A stretch of 64,000 bases of DNA, from positions 248,001 to 312,000 of the forward strand of contig JARGXX010000025.1 in the NCBI GenBank assembly GCA_030374765.1. The letters run 5' to 3'. The translations under genes and the position numbers were made by a program. Below the pieces are notes generated by a model. It saw nothing but the letters and a program-made list of their open reading frames with translations. It was not told the DNA's origin and did not search any database. The stretch comes from Agarophyton chilense (lineage: Eukaryota; Rhodophyta; Florideophyceae; Gracilariales; Gracilariaceae). Position 1 is the stretch's first letter, and every line of letters starts with the position of its first letter. Positions 34,702 to 47,282 of the stretch are shown here, piece after piece.

Positions 34702-35639
34702 ACTTCTACTCACACCAACTACGGATACTCTTGGTCTTCATTAAATTACAGCTCGCAGTCAATAGTCAGATCAGTATTTTAAAGGAAGCAATTCCAAAAA
34801 ACAAGATACAGTTTTGTAGGACCCCACCGGAGTTCCGAACATACAAGAAAGAGCAAAGGCGTTTGAAAGAATTACAACGATGAAAGCTCCGAACATATGA
34901 AGCAAGAAGAGGATGATTTATACATGACGAATGATTGGCGCTTTAAGTGCAGAATCAAGGGATGGAGGGAGCCAGACCTCTCCACTCTTGCAAAAAAGAA
35001 AGGTCCAAGGAAAAGAGATCTGATCAGTCGAGAAACGAGTGACCCTGATTCCAGGTAAGTTTTCATGGGACAATTTGTAGGATCAGATGCCTTATCTCTC
35101 TGCATGAATTTATGAATACGAAAAACCGGTTTGTATGTGTGAGCTATAGTAAAAGCATCCAGTATAAACAATGATGGATTCTTATGCATATCACAATTTT
35201 TTTGAGTAAGACTCGCAAGGAAATTGAGCTTTTTACTGCATGGCGTCTTTAGTGTTGAACTTTAACATGGTGAGTCCTCGAAGACGAGAGTACTTGGATA
35301 AAACCAGGCGTTTTTGAGCGTCAATGGGGTTTTGATTTAGGAATAAGTCTGGGTTTTAAATATGAAGAGAAACAGTCGTGCGCTGATTCTCATTTAGGAA
35401 TGATCATGGCTCAGAGAGCACAACGATTACATTTATTGGCAGTCAAGCGCACTCAAAGTCGAACGCGGTTTTTGTTCTGTAAAAATGGTAGCTCCAAAAT
35501 GGAAGAAAAAGGCTATTTCCAATGAAATTTATCTCAATGAAATAACGCTGAAAAAGATGCATAGAGCTTTCAAAAAAGAAGAATGTGAAGTGTTCGCAGT
35601 TTGAGTATCTAGTAATGAAGACACCGTAGATTCCAAAGC
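34702..35639. other. Probable 5' part of a gypsy element, not resolved
   Basis: No recognisable gag or protease, but the sequence leads directly into gypsy reverse transcriptase. Confidence 0.3.
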
Positions 35640-37570
35640 AAAATTCATGCCTGAATTGCGAGGGGTACTAACAGAGTTGGAAGACATTCTAAGGAAGAGC
35701 TGCATGATGAGTCACCCCAACCACGCGGGATGAAATTTGTATTCGAACTTATACCAGGCACCCAATTTACTGTTCGACCTGGTTTCAGACTTTCAACTCA
35801 TCACTTGAAAGAACAGAAATTTCAAGTGCAGAATTATTTGGAAAAGGGCTCCTTAGACCTTTGAACTGACCACATGAAGTTCTAGTTTTCTTCATTGTGA
35901 ACAAAATTGGAGATCCTTGAATTGTTTGTGACTACAAAGCACTAAATAGGATCACGATTTTAGATTAAATTATATTCCATTGAACCATGGGACCACTGAT
36001 CAGGTAGCGTGAGCCCAAATATTTTCGAAGAATGACATATTTTGGAGTTTCCACCAAATGAAGCACAGGAAAAATGACTGTCGTGAAACCGTAATACGCA
36101 TTCGATATGGATTGTTTAAGTGGCAAGTCCTGTATTTTGCATCTACAAACCCACCCGCAGTGTTGTCGGATCTTTGTGATTATCATGGAGAAGTACATGG
36201 TTCTTTACTTACACGACGTCCACATCTACAGTATCAACAAAACCGGACACATATTTCAAGTAATAAAATGCTTTGAGATCTTAAGAACACACAAGCTGTA
36301 CACCAGATCAAGCGAGTGCAACTTTTGTGTCATTGAGGTCAACTACCTGGTCTTTCAGGCTATTTCAAAAGTAGTTCATATGCAGCATAGACTCGTATAA
36401 AGTGTGGAGAAATGATCTGCACTAACATCACTGGACGATTTGCAAAGAGTTATAGGAGCAGAAAACATCTATAGAAGGTTCAAAAGAGGTTTGGCACAAG
36501 TGGAACGTCCAATTTCTGATCTTTTTCCTCCAAAATACTTCAAATAGGGATAAGGTCAGAAAAATCGCATTTGAAAAGTTGAGACTTCGGATGACAACTG
36601 CGCCGTTTCTACGTTATTCATCACCGGATGTACTGTCTATATTGACCACTGACGATACTAAGTAGGCGATGGGCGCAACCGTGGCACAAGAGTGTTAACT
36701 GTTTCGTTCATGTCTCATTGCCTATGTCAGACATAGAATACAAGGGACACCGGGGACCCAGAACTCTTTGCAGCTCTGATTGTGTTGCGGGAATGGGCAG
36801 TCTATTTGAAAGATAGACCGTTCATAATTTGTATAGATTGTGAGCCCATCAAGTAATTTCAAACAAAATAAAAAACTGTCAGTGAGACTAATGAGGTGGC
36901 TTGACGAGTTTCATTGCTTCATCATCCAGATGGAAGACTTAAAAGTCTAGAAGAATGGAGGTACTGATACTATGAACAGACTAAACGAAGGCAACCTAAG
37001 ATTGAAAACACTTCGTCTGAACGACAAAAACTTGCATATGGGAATTCGGAATTTGTACGAGAGCAATGGCTGGACAAGGTACATTTTGTTGGTTTTATGT
37101 GATGCACAGAATATTCCGAACAAGAAAACACCCATAAATATCTCTAACTATGTATTTTGGGACGGAATGATCTACTGCAATGCCAGAGGCAACTCAGAAC
37201 GTGTGATTTTTGTACAAGTCGGAAACAGTTGGGAGTCAGTTATGATGGAGTTCCTTCTACCTGGACATTTCGGTTAAAAAGAAAAGTACTTGATTTGCTC
37301 AAAACTTTCTTACTAGAAACGCGTGTTCGCAGACATACAGGATTGTGTGAGACTTTTCAAATTTTGTCAGTTCAACAAAGAGTTATGGAAATGACACAAG
37401 AGAAAATTCCGGCTGCATCATATCTTAAAATCGTGTTAGTATTTCATCTCCGCAGATTATGTTTAAGAATTTACGATGTGTCGGACAGAGAAAGACTCAG
37501 TGATTGCTATAGTCGAGAAACTATCCAAGAGAGCTATTTTTATAACTACGAAGAAAAGTTTTGATTTTGA
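35640..37570 (+). pseudogene. Ty3/gypsy pol remnant (RT, RNase H, integrase start)
   Basis: Reverse transcriptase is spread over three frames: LVFFIVNKIGDP and CDYKALNRITI (35.9 kb), TVIRIRYGLFKW (36.1 kb), then VLYLHDVHIYSINK, where gypsy elements have YLDDILIYSK. EILRTHKLYTRSSECNF follows. RNase H follows at 36.55-36.93 kb (FEKLRLRMTTAPFLRY, then a degraded TDAS region and RLMRWLDEF). The integrase HHCC-side lead YVFWDGMIYC and LLPGHFG is at 37.15-37.28 kb. The catalytic Asp pair is already lost (HD), so the copy is dead. Confidence 0.75.
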
Positions 37571-37682
37571 TGGAAACTGTTCAAATATTGTTTGATCACG
37601 TTCTTCCTATGCACGTAGTCTCTAAGACTATCATCTTTGATTGAGTTAAAATTTTCAAGCGAGATACACATATTGACTTCAC

Positions 37683-38606
37683 GGACATGGGCAATAAATC
37701 GCGTCTTGGTATCACAGATTTCAAGTCTCCCACTAAGATTATCGTGAAAGAGGCCTTTGAGAACACAGGACTGTGGCCGATGGATTTTCGGTTTGTTAAG
37801 TGGGTAGAGGAGAAGTGGAATAGAGCCAATTCGAGAACGATGGAGGTAGCGAACAACGACATAGAGGGTGTGACAGACACCGCCTTTCTCAAGAATGTCA
37901 ATGACATTGTAGCCGACAAAGGATGGATTTTTCACAAGCGAGTGAGACTGTAAACCTTCTTCAAAAAGATTCGTAGGGCGGAAAAGATCATCCTTGAACC
38001 TAATCCAAAACCCAAAAAGACATAATGGCAGAAGGCAAATTATTTGACGGCACAACGATATCAAAAGGTGTCCCGGCCATATATCTAAGGTATCGTGCAG
38101 TTATAGAAAAACGTAAGATAGCGGCTGAACTGGCACAGAAAGTGGAACTCAAGAAACAGAAGCGCAAAGAAGAAGCCGTTCAGTCTATGAAATAGAAAGA
38201 AGCACAAAAGAAGCATCGAACGCAAGAGAAACGGTTCGAAAAAGCTGCACTTCAACGAAAGAAAGCTGAAGAAAAGGAACAGAAGAGCAACGAACGACAG
38301 AGTACTAGACTGAAGAAAGTGAAGGAACGACAAGAGGTAAAACTGAGAAAAGAGGCGGGGCGGGTTGGTAAAAAACACCTCACAATGAGAGGTAACACAT
38401 TGACTGCGCCAACTGTGGAGAAGAATTCCAAGCCAAATTCTTTATCAAAGCAAATTGAAATTAATCCGCCAAAGACTTTCTTCCGGCCACCTAGCTTAGT
38501 CCTCGATATTGAATATCCGAGTGGGCTTTCGATACCCATCGAATACTTAGAGTATCCAACATTGGACGAAATAAGTCCAGACCTGCAGGGCAGAACGTTC
38601 GCTTAA
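37683..38606 (+). pseudogene. Pogo/Tigger-like DDE transposase C-terminal fragment with Lys/Glu-rich coil
   Basis: The frame 37687-37953 contains KIIVKEAFENTGLWPMDF, the motif that follows the DDE core in pogo/Tigger (DDE_1 superfamily endonuclease) transposases (...AFxxTGIxPFN...). It continues through one stop into a Lys/Glu/Gln-rich predicted coiled coil (38.09-38.35 kb) and a Pro-rich segment ending at 38606. The catalytic part is absent, so this is a truncated relic inserted beside the gypsy remnant. Confidence 0.5.
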
Positions 38607-38999
38607 CGACTTGGGCTGTGTGATTTAGGTAAAATTGAGAATGAATTTCGTCACAAGCATGTCTTGGCCGAGAAAAAAATATGTGCGCAACATTTGTTGG
38701 AGCTGCATGAGATTGATAAAAGGGCCTCAGAGTCGCACAAAGTCATCATCGACTACTCTGTAGGCGATCAATAGGTTTTAGATGATAAGGATTGGAAATG
38801 CTTTACGTTTGTGAATAGGAGCGAATCTGGCCCACAATGACCTTGGAGAACTGGTTTTTTAAAAGTTTGGGGGGTTGCGTTGTTTGTTGTGTAGAACAAA
38901 AAGTACTAGGTGTCATCCGACATGCTTTTAGAAGCTCGTCGGTGACTCGTTTGTGCTCATTTGAAGCAGCATTTCAAATAAAATGGGGATATTATCTTG
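38607..38999. other. Short stretch, no gene recognised
   Basis: A plus-strand frame continues weakly after 38606, with stops. Confidence 0.3.
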
Positions 39000-40505
39000 C
39001 TTTATCCAAAGTTTTGGTCAAAAGTGCTCCAATCTGACCCTGCGGGGAAGGTATATTTTGCAATTCCCGATCTGGACGGAACGCTTTTGCGTCTTTTGCT
39101 ATCTTCTCTCCTTCTGGGATCCTTGAGATCGGTCCGCCTGGGCCGTCTTGATCAGGTAGTGTTGCAATTTCTCGCGAGCGGCTATCGTCAGGCCAGTTAC
39201 AAAGTTTCTCAGCATATGAACTTCCCATTTGGTGAAATTAATGAGAAGCACCACGATCGGGCGTCTTGGGAGTATGTAAAATACCTCGTTCTCCATGAGT
39301 GATTGTTTTTGTAAAACCGTTTTTGGGTGATTCTGAAACAACAGTAGTCCTGGAGTGTCACTCTTAACCAGAGCTTCTCTTTGGATTCTGGGAGGAATCT
39401 TCGAGGGTCTGGGTAGTCGCACCTGGCTGAAAAAAGGTTGCTTTGGAAGATGTTGAACAACTTCCTTGTTTCGCAATGGGTGGCGATCTGCGCCAACGAT
39501 GGAAGCAGGAGAAGCCCCTGTAGCGGACGAACTTAAGTTCCAGCGGGTAGAAGACCCTCACGTATCATTCGATAATCAATATACAAAGGAGTATGTTAGT
39601 GGCCAATAGGCGTTGACCAAGAATCGGACTCACGATGTCAGATTCCCAATGATGTTGTGCAGTACCGTTGATCCAAGAATGGGCATTGGTACTTTCGGAG
39701 CGTTGAACACCCATGGGATCTCGCCTGCTTGAAGGAATTTTTGTTACCGTAATGGTAATTGTCGGGTGTGAAATATATTAGGTCTGGAACCATTATTCAG
39801 GATTTCCAGTGAAATCTGCGCAGCGGCCGGTCTAAGCTCAACTTCCAGTTGGACGTGGTAGTTTTCACGGGTAATCAAATAAACTTCGCTAGTAGAGGGT
39901 TTGGTCTTGAAAGTCTCGGGACTCGAGCCAGCACAGGAACCAGGTGAAGTCTTTGGTATTGCTTGTCTTTGGTATTTGGTATTTGCTTCACTGGTGGTTC
40001 TGTAGGGATCAGGCATTCACCTCTGGGGGTAAGCTTTGCTTCATCGTCTCCTCATAATCGCTTTTCCTTGGATCTTCATGGCTATAATCTGATTGTTCCC
40101 GGGAGGATAGGACTTGGGTGACCTGTTGAGGATGGCGTTTCGGATCGATTTCGCCGTCCGGTCGCAGTCAGGGTTAAGCGGTTCGTTGAACAGCGTGGCC
40201 CATGTTGGGCTCTCTTTTCCAATCAGAACGTTGGCCGCCACTGCAATTTGGCTTGTTTTTTTCTGCGACTCGGCGTTGATAGTTCTTCCCCGGCTATTGA
40301 AGAACAGTGGTCTGCTATTAGGCTGGGAGCCATTGCCAGAAAGGCCCCGTCGCGGATAGGCATATGTGGTACAGTTCTGCCCTGTTGCCAAATGTGGAGA
40401 CCAGAACAGAGGAGGGCACTGCAGGTGGCTGCGGCGTTGATGCTTGACCCTTTAAGGATGAAGCGGTCATACAATTGTCCCATTGGGATGATGAGGCCAT
40501 CAAAA
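39000..40505 (-). pseudogene. Ty3/gypsy gag-protease remnant
   Basis: Minus-strand frames in order: a short gag-like lead (40503-40041); then LEVELRPAAAQISLEILNNGSRPNIF (about 39.8 kb), which sits where gypsy proteases have LLDTGASPNFI, with the catalytic D-T-G degraded to N-N-G; then the post-protease segment QPGATTQTLE, GLLLFQNHPK and VLLINFTKWEVHMLRNFVTG (39.43-39.18 kb), typical of the spacer before gypsy reverse transcriptase. Several stops. Opposite strand to the 35.6-37.6 kb remnant, so it is a separate copy. Confidence 0.5.
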
Positions 40506-42402
40506 ACGTCTATGAACTGGTAAGGGGAAAAGACGAAGCGGAAGGGGCCGTAGTGGACTGGACTGCCAGAGCCAGTGTGTTATATACTTCGAAGTGGATA
40601 CAAAGATCTAAATTGGCCGCGTCACTGGACACAGAGAGCAAATATCTCGAAGTGGGTCGCCCGGCACACGCAGTTCTCGCCGTGAACGGGGTTTTGAAAT
40701 TATTCTTTTCGTCCCGGTGGATATCTCCAAGACCTTCGGCCAAGTTGGCCAACTTCCACAAAACCATTTCGGGATGCCCTTTTGAATGGTTCCGCACGCT
40801 GACCCGAACAGCGGAACGGAGCCCTTCCATTAAGAGAGCTTTGGGGCGCGTGTCAGTGATGACGTTCCCACATCGGAGATTAATTTGCTATGTTTTGTCA
40901 GCGTTTTCGTGTTCCGTCACCGTCGAGCTCTGGCAGTTCGTGATCATGGGGTGGTAGATCTCTGATAAAACATCATCTTTCGAGTAATACGCGGTGGTCT
41001 AATTGGTTTTCTAGGTGTACAACATCTCAAGAGAGAAGTTGAACACATCTTTGTAGGGTTCCAGAAGCTCGGAACTCCGGACTTTGATTGCTACAGAATC
41101 GCCAATGATCTTGGCACTTAATGTATCCCGTGCAAAATCATCATGGGAAAAACGGAATAACAAAAATTTTGCACATGTACGTCATTTTGATTTCAGTCGG
41201 TCTTGAGCTGCGATAGGTGTAGACTTTGGGATGCATATTGATTGGAATGATCGAAAATCATCGAAGTCGATACACGGTATTCACAATATTTTCTTGGTAC
41301 TGTACTCGGTAGCGAGATGTTATTAAAAGAATACTTCAGGAAATGATCGGAAATTAGGTTTAATTTAATAGCACTGTACTACTGTTGTGAACTCATCGGA
41401 TTTCATTGCCATGACGTATCCATAACGTGGAAGGGTGTCGGCACAAGCCGGAAGATCTTCGTCTTCAAGTAATTTTATTCTGCCCCTCGCCTCCTCTTAT
41501 ACTCATCGTCTGTCCTCTCTAGTACTTCTCTCCCTTCTATCCCTATCATCTGCATTCGTTCTTCGTCGTCTCCTCCGTTCGTTTGCGTTCTTCTAATGAT
41601 TTCGCCGCCTACCCTTTTCGTTGCACTATTCTAATGTTACCGCCGCCAACCCGTTCTTATTTTCATATTTCCTGCCATCCTCCGTGTCAACCTTCACCTT
41701 GAGTGGCCCGTTCGTTTCCGTTTCCTTCTTTGCACAGTATACAATTCGCCTGTAACCTTCTCCATGCACCTGCATTAGCTCTTGTCAGTGTGTCACAACC
41801 GCTGACATCATGTAGCCATTGCTACCAGTCCATGTCAAAACAAATTCTAATGTGCCACAACTGTACGATTGCACAGAGTGACCATCAAATAATTAATTTG
41901 TTTACTTTAGAATTATTACTTTGAGGCACATCACAGTGTAACCATTACAGCACAGTAGCTTCTTTTGCAACCTGGCAGAGTAAAGGGCGCTTGGCCCTGA
42001 TTAAGGAAGGCAGAGGCCAACCAACAATCAACTTACCACCATCTTGGTGTTCGATAGGAATCGTAAAGTCGTTATTGACAAAGAAGCAGCTATAGAATCA
42101 GTTCAGTGCTAAACGCATATAAGCTATAGCTCTTGTTGCGAGGATTTCCTCAAAATTTTGACCCTTCTCCCCCTGTCCTCACTGTGTTTTGTGTGTTTGT
42201 AGTTCTTTTGTGTTTTGTACAACGTAGTCCGGCTGATCCCGTGTTTCACATCTATTGCTGTGCCTGGTGTACAATTTCATGTTTACACTTATCTTTTCCT
42301 TCATCATTATTCCCGGCCCTTTTCCCTCACACACTCCTTCTTTCAAGGACAGTCGCTCACAAGGCAACAACCGCCGCTTGCGGTACGTTTTGTTGACATT
42401 AA
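40506..42402. other. No gene recognised; pyrimidine-rich at 41.46-41.70 kb
   Basis: A 160-residue plus-strand frame at 40475-40957 has no recognisable domain. The 41.46-41.70 kb interval is C/T-rich on the plus strand. Confidence 0.35.
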
Positions 42403-43317
42403 TGTGGAGCAAAACCCGGCGACGGGAAGTGCTCTAAAGGTGTTCGAAGCCTTGCTCCCTGGGGGAGGCAGACTCAGCGACAGAGCCCTCCGTTCCACCC
42501 GTAGTGTGGGGTGTAACTCCCACGGGGGATTCCGGCAGTACCGACGGAGGTGAGGGGTAGAAACCGTTGGGTCGGGAATGGGTATGTGTATCCCAAAGAA
42601 TGGGGGAAAATCCGGCGAAGAGGAAAAACGGGGCGAGGGTCGGGCACTAACAGGCACCGGACCCGAGAACCAGAAAAGGGGCGAAACAACAAAAGAAACT
42701 CAATACAAGGGCGAAAACCTGTCCTCGAAAGGAAACACAAAAAGAACGCAACAAGTAAGCAGAACCCCCACGGGATATCGTGCACGCAGGTCGTCTGAGC
42801 GGTCCCAAGGGGGTGGTTGCACGGAACCCAAACGTGGGCACTCTCCAAGTGGAGTCGTGTCCCTACGCAGGCGTTGCTAACCAGAGCCCGTTCCGGGTTG
42901 TAAGGCCGAAACGATGGCGACGAAGAACCTCTAAAGGTATCGAAGACCAACCTTGGTTACCATTTACTCTGAGCTTCGGACTGTCAGATCTCGTCTCCCT
43001 AAGTAGGGCCCACTAACTAAACTCTACAGTAGTGCACACCTGCTCAGGGCCATACACGTGGAGATCCCACTGCCAGGGCCCAAAAGTCCAACGTTCTACA
43101 AATATCCGAAAATCGGTGCCAAAATTAAGCCACGTGTATCACGGGGCCAATCCAACCATGGGCCATCCGAATTTTCACTTCATAGGCGAACTCTAACCAG
43201 AAAACAGTGCCACCTCAGCACACCGTAGAGGGGATCATAGTCATAACCCTTGGAGGGTTCAATCCTCATTCTATGAGTTGCATCTTCAAGTATCCCCTAA
43301 CTGGGCGTTGCTCTACA
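42403..43317 (+). repeat. Solo LTR, arm 1 of an inverted LTR pair
   Basis: Starts TGTGGAGCAAAACC and ends GTTGCTCTACA (TG...CA ends). Flanks are ATTAA (42398-42402) and ACTAA (43318-43322), a 4/5 match that looks like a mutated target duplication. It is the reverse complement of 43421-44333 at high identity over 0.9 kb. Open frames inside it are LTR shadows. Confidence 0.82.
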
Positions 43318-43420
43318 ACTAACTCTGCTACCGACCATTATAATCATCAATAAAATAGCAAAATGGCAAGTACGGTCCCAAGACTGGTTTTTTTCCCGTT
43401 CTCTCCTTGGTCGATAGTTT

Positions 43421-44333
43421 TGTAGAGCAACGCCCAGTTAGGGGATACTTGAAGATGCAACTCATAGAATGAGGATTGAACCCTCCGAGGGTTATGATTA
43501 TGATCCCCTCTAAGGTGTGCTGAGGTGGCACTGTTTTCGGGTTAGAATTCGCCTATAAGGGAAAATTCGGATGGCCCATGGTTGGATTGGCCCCGTGATA
43601 CACGTGGCTTAATTTTGGCACCGATTTTCGGATATTTGTAGAACGTTGGACTTTTGGGCCCTGGCAGTGGGATCTCCACGTGTATGGCCCTGAGCAGGTG
43701 TGCACTACTGTAGAGTTTAGTTAGTGGGCCCTACTTAGGGAGGCGAGATCTGACAGTCCGAGCTCAGAGTAAATGGTAACCAAGGTTGGTCTTCGATACC
43801 TTTAGAGGTTTTTCGTCGCCATCGTTTCGGCATTGCAACCCGGAACGGGCTCTGGTTAGCAACGCCTGCGTAGGGACACGACTCCACTTGGAGAGTGCCC
43901 ACGTTTGGGTTCCGTGCAACCACCCCCTTGGGACCGCTCAGACGACCTGCGTGCACGATATCCCGTGGGGGTTCTGCTTACTTGTTGCGTGCTTTTTTTG
44001 ATTCCTTTCGAGGACAGGTTTTCGCCCCTGTATTGGGTTTCTTTTGTTGTTTCGCCCCTTTTCTGGTTCTCGGGTCCGGTGCGTGTTAGTGCCCGACCCT
44101 CGCCCCGTTTTTCCTCTTCGCCGGATTTTCCCCCATTCTTTGGGATACCCATACCCATTCCCGACCCAACGGTTTCTACCCCTCACCTCCGTCAGTACTG
44201 CCGGAATCCCCCGTGGGAGTTACACCCCACACTACGGGTGGAACGGAGGGCTCTGTCTCTGAGTCTGCCTCCCCCAGGGAGCAAGGCTTCGAACACCTTT
44301 AGAGCACTTCCCGTCGCCGGGTTTTGCTCCACA
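43421..44333 (-). repeat. Solo LTR, arm 2 of the inverted pair
   Basis: Same family as 42403-43317 in opposite orientation, with a spacer of about 103 bp between the arms. Flanks are AGTTT (43416-43420) and AGTTC (44334-44338), again 4/5. Separate flanking repeats on each arm suggest two independent insertions rather than one palindromic event. Confidence 0.82.
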
Positions 44334-44747
44334 AGTTCCTGCATTTATTTGGGCGCTCCGGGTTATCCACGAGTGGTAGGATCAATTCAGAGACGCCACA
44401 AGTGCCGCACGCCCGTGACCGAAAAGTGAACATAGCTCGTACGGGGGTGAAATGCCAAGAGATTCTGAAAGACTTGGCGTCTTCTTGCGAGAATTCAGAT
44501 GGAATACAGTCCCCGAAAATTGAATCACAACAACGCCAACCAATTCATTCTCTGGCACCTCATCGATATTGCGCTAATATCATACAGTCCGTCCGAAAGG
44601 CTTTTATCCATAATACCCTAAACATGTAATCATATCTTTCTATCTCATTCAGCTTTTGCACGAAAGCATAAAACAATGGATCCACCCTAATATAGACCAC
44701 GAAATTAAACCGCGCACAAAAACGTCACAAGGACAAAAAATACTTTA

Positions 44748-46560
44748 TTAGTACTTTGTTGCATCGCCCTTTGCATCAATGACAGCTAATAGATGCTTCT
44801 AAATACTGTGATACAGTTTCAGTATGTAGGCTGGCGCAATTCTTTTGCACACCTCTACAATAATTTCTTTCAATTCTTCTACATTTTCAAACTGCTTTTA
44901 GCCAGCATAAACTTTTCTTTCCATTTCACCCCACACATTCTCAATTATTTCGATATCTGGGGACTTGGCAGGCCTAGGTAGAGTCGTCGGACGATGCTGT
45001 AGTAGCCAATAGCGCTTGTATTTTGAAGTATATATCAAAGCACTATCTTGTTGAAAATAAATACGTAGACCATTTTCCAAACACATCTATCACAAAGGGT
45101 AGAAAAATCGTCTGTTAAGTAAAAAATACTTCTTGTAGGACAACGCTTGGAGCGGAGACACCACGAAGATGTTCGGGATCTTCCTCTCTTGCGAGACACG
45201 CCTCAGGCGGAGGAGACGCGTCCCAGCGGAGCACAGAAACGGAGCCACTCTGGAAAGGCACGACGGAGTCGGGTGTAAGACCGAGGCCAATCCGGCGGTA
45301 TATACCTAGAGTGTTTAGGTGAGCACGGCACAGTCCGGGGTGTGACCAATCCTAGGCGGAGCGGTACCACGGCGATTGTCGGAAAAGGAGCGAGGAAACA
45401 CTCGTATGAGGTGGACGAGCGGGGTGAGTGCGGCGGCCACTCCCGAGAGCCAAAAAGGAGAACAAGAGGAAAACAGGGGTGAACCCCTATACAGGGGCGA
45501 GACTACGACAAGTGTCGGCGATTAAATATGAACCCACGGTGGTGGTAGCACTCTTGTCGACAGAGAGCTGGATGAACTAACGTGCAAGGGGCGCTCACGC
45601 AGTATGCGGTAAAGACGCGCCAAAGGCGAAAATTTCAGAGCCAAGACTCCCTCCTTGGAATTTCCCAAGAGGGTGTTTACTGGGGAGCAGTGCTCAACCT
45701 TCTAAGTAGTGTGGCGCGCGGCTCCTGACAGTGTTCGCGCGCCCGAAATAGACACTAAATAGCGATAGCGTAGCTAAATAAATACTAAAAAATACTAAAT
45801 AATACTAACCATTAGGTAGAATCTGGGCCACGTGTGGCACGCCTCGCACTCGAGCGTCGGCATCCGTGCAGTCCACGTGTTCCACCAGTGTGCACCTCCG
45901 GTCCTAACCGGCCGTCGGCACGCAATAGCGGTATAGCTTGTCATAGACCAAGCTAGTCCTCAAGCGAGCGAAACCTCTAAGTCCTGGGAAGAAACCGCCT
46001 TGGAGGGCATTGTCCTTCACTTTTCTGAGTTCTGATGACCACTTGTACTTATGAGCTCAGACATACCATAAAACGATATAGCACCCAAACCATAACCAAA
46101 GAACCACCATTTTAACGCGTAAAAAAGTGACTTTGGTCTTTTCTTAAATAATGGCAATAGTAAGCCGGACCGTCAGGGTCATCCAGATTTAACCTATTTT
46201 CATCAGAAAACCCTTTCACCGAATACAGGGCTTGCTTGGATATGTAACGACGATCTAATAGATTTTGGTTCTCGATGTCACTTTTTTTCAGTTTTGGGGC
46301 CCTCAAGAATTTGCGGTAATGAAGATGAGAAGTGTTTCGCAATATTTGTTGTTTGCGTCGAACATAGATGTACAAATTGAATCTCATTTATAGTTTATAA
46401 GCGCTATATGTTATTGTATATGCGAGTCTGACCAGCAGCCTTGTGATCTTTTCGGATATATTGGGAGCATTTCTAGGCTTTGTGATGAGATTTTTTTCGG
46501 TATGGCGCTTTAAAGAGCGATATATAGCGGAACGGGACCTGATAAGTTGATCCACTATGT
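44748..46560 (-). pseudogene. Tc1/mariner transposase, split by a solo LTR
   Basis: N-terminal paired-type helix-turn-helix remnant at 46560-46400 (SRSAIYRSLKR, then KPRNAPNISEK). The catalytic first part is at 46387-46112 with FSDENRLNLDDPDGPAYYCH, carrying the first acidic pair. Next comes GAISFYGMSEL, and the LTR interrupts just after. Beyond the LTR the frame resumes with YFLLNRRFF, meets a stop, then shows IYFQQDSALIYTS (second Asp) and PAKSPDIEIIENVWGEMER (third acidic position). It ends with AVIDAKGDATKY and stop at 44748. All DDE-region motifs of Tc1/mariner are recognisable but frames are broken. Confidence 0.8.
45134..46019. repeat. Solo LTR (886 bp) inside the Tc1/mariner pseudogene
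   Basis: Begins TGTAGGACAACGC and ends GGGCATTGTCCTTCA, imperfect inverted ends. Flanks are CTTCT (45129-45133) and CTTTT (46020-46024), a 4/5 match. It shares internal blocks with the LTR at 19602-20329 (GTGTAAGACCGAGG, AGAGCCAA, CAGGGGCGAGA-type), so both belong to one family. No internal retroelement sequence is left. Confidence 0.82.
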
Positions 46561-47282
46561 GAAGAATTAGTATTTGCTCGCTGCGTAGTGCTACAATTCG
46601 GCCCTTTTACTAGTTTGTAAGGTAGCCAGTGGGTGGCATGATTGCATTTTCTGGAAGAAATGGATGTGTGCCCGTGCTAGAATTACGATTGTATAGTACT
46701 GTTGCAAGATATAAAGGCAATTAGCCATTTGTTTTGGCGGGGATGTTTAAAGGGTGTGTTTGTGGGCGTTGTATTTTCGCGGTTCTGTTCGCGCCATATT
46801 CGATAAAGCACGTGGACAAGGAATCCAGAGCACGCAGCGTAGGAATGCATCTATGTAGCATATGAATGACATGCTTTGACGTCATCCGCTTTATTCTGGG
46901 ATTGGAGGAATCGTTGCAGCTTCGACGTCTACGCATTGGGTGTTGCGTTTCAAATATCGGGGACTGTAGTCATGTCCTTAGCTGGCGAGAGGTTTTTGTC
47001 CAGCTTGCGGCAATTGTATTTCAATACGGAAAAATTTAAGACTACCTGGCGGAAAGAACGCGACCATGAAAAGCGAGGAAATTTCCAGAAAGGGTAGGTC
47101 TAACTCAGGAAACCAGTTGTAGTGCATTCGGTCAGGGATAAAAGGGGGATGCCCGATTAAGAATTAAATATGCACACCATCCAAGCAGGGACACCTCAGA
47201 AAACTGCGACAGTAATAACGGGACACAACAAAGTCGTAGAGCACCGGTTACTATTTTAAAGCTATGTATACTACACATTCCT
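46561..47282. other. Intergenic, no gene recognised
   Basis: Short frames only. Transition from the transposon island to the gene-rich end. Confidence 0.35.

Noticed and set aside
40475..40957. 160-residue plus-strand frame
   Set aside because: No domain and neighbouring sequence is gypsy debris.
42474..42950. 158-residue minus-strand frame and its mirror at 43905-44429
   Set aside because: Both lie inside the inverted solo LTRs and are not coding.
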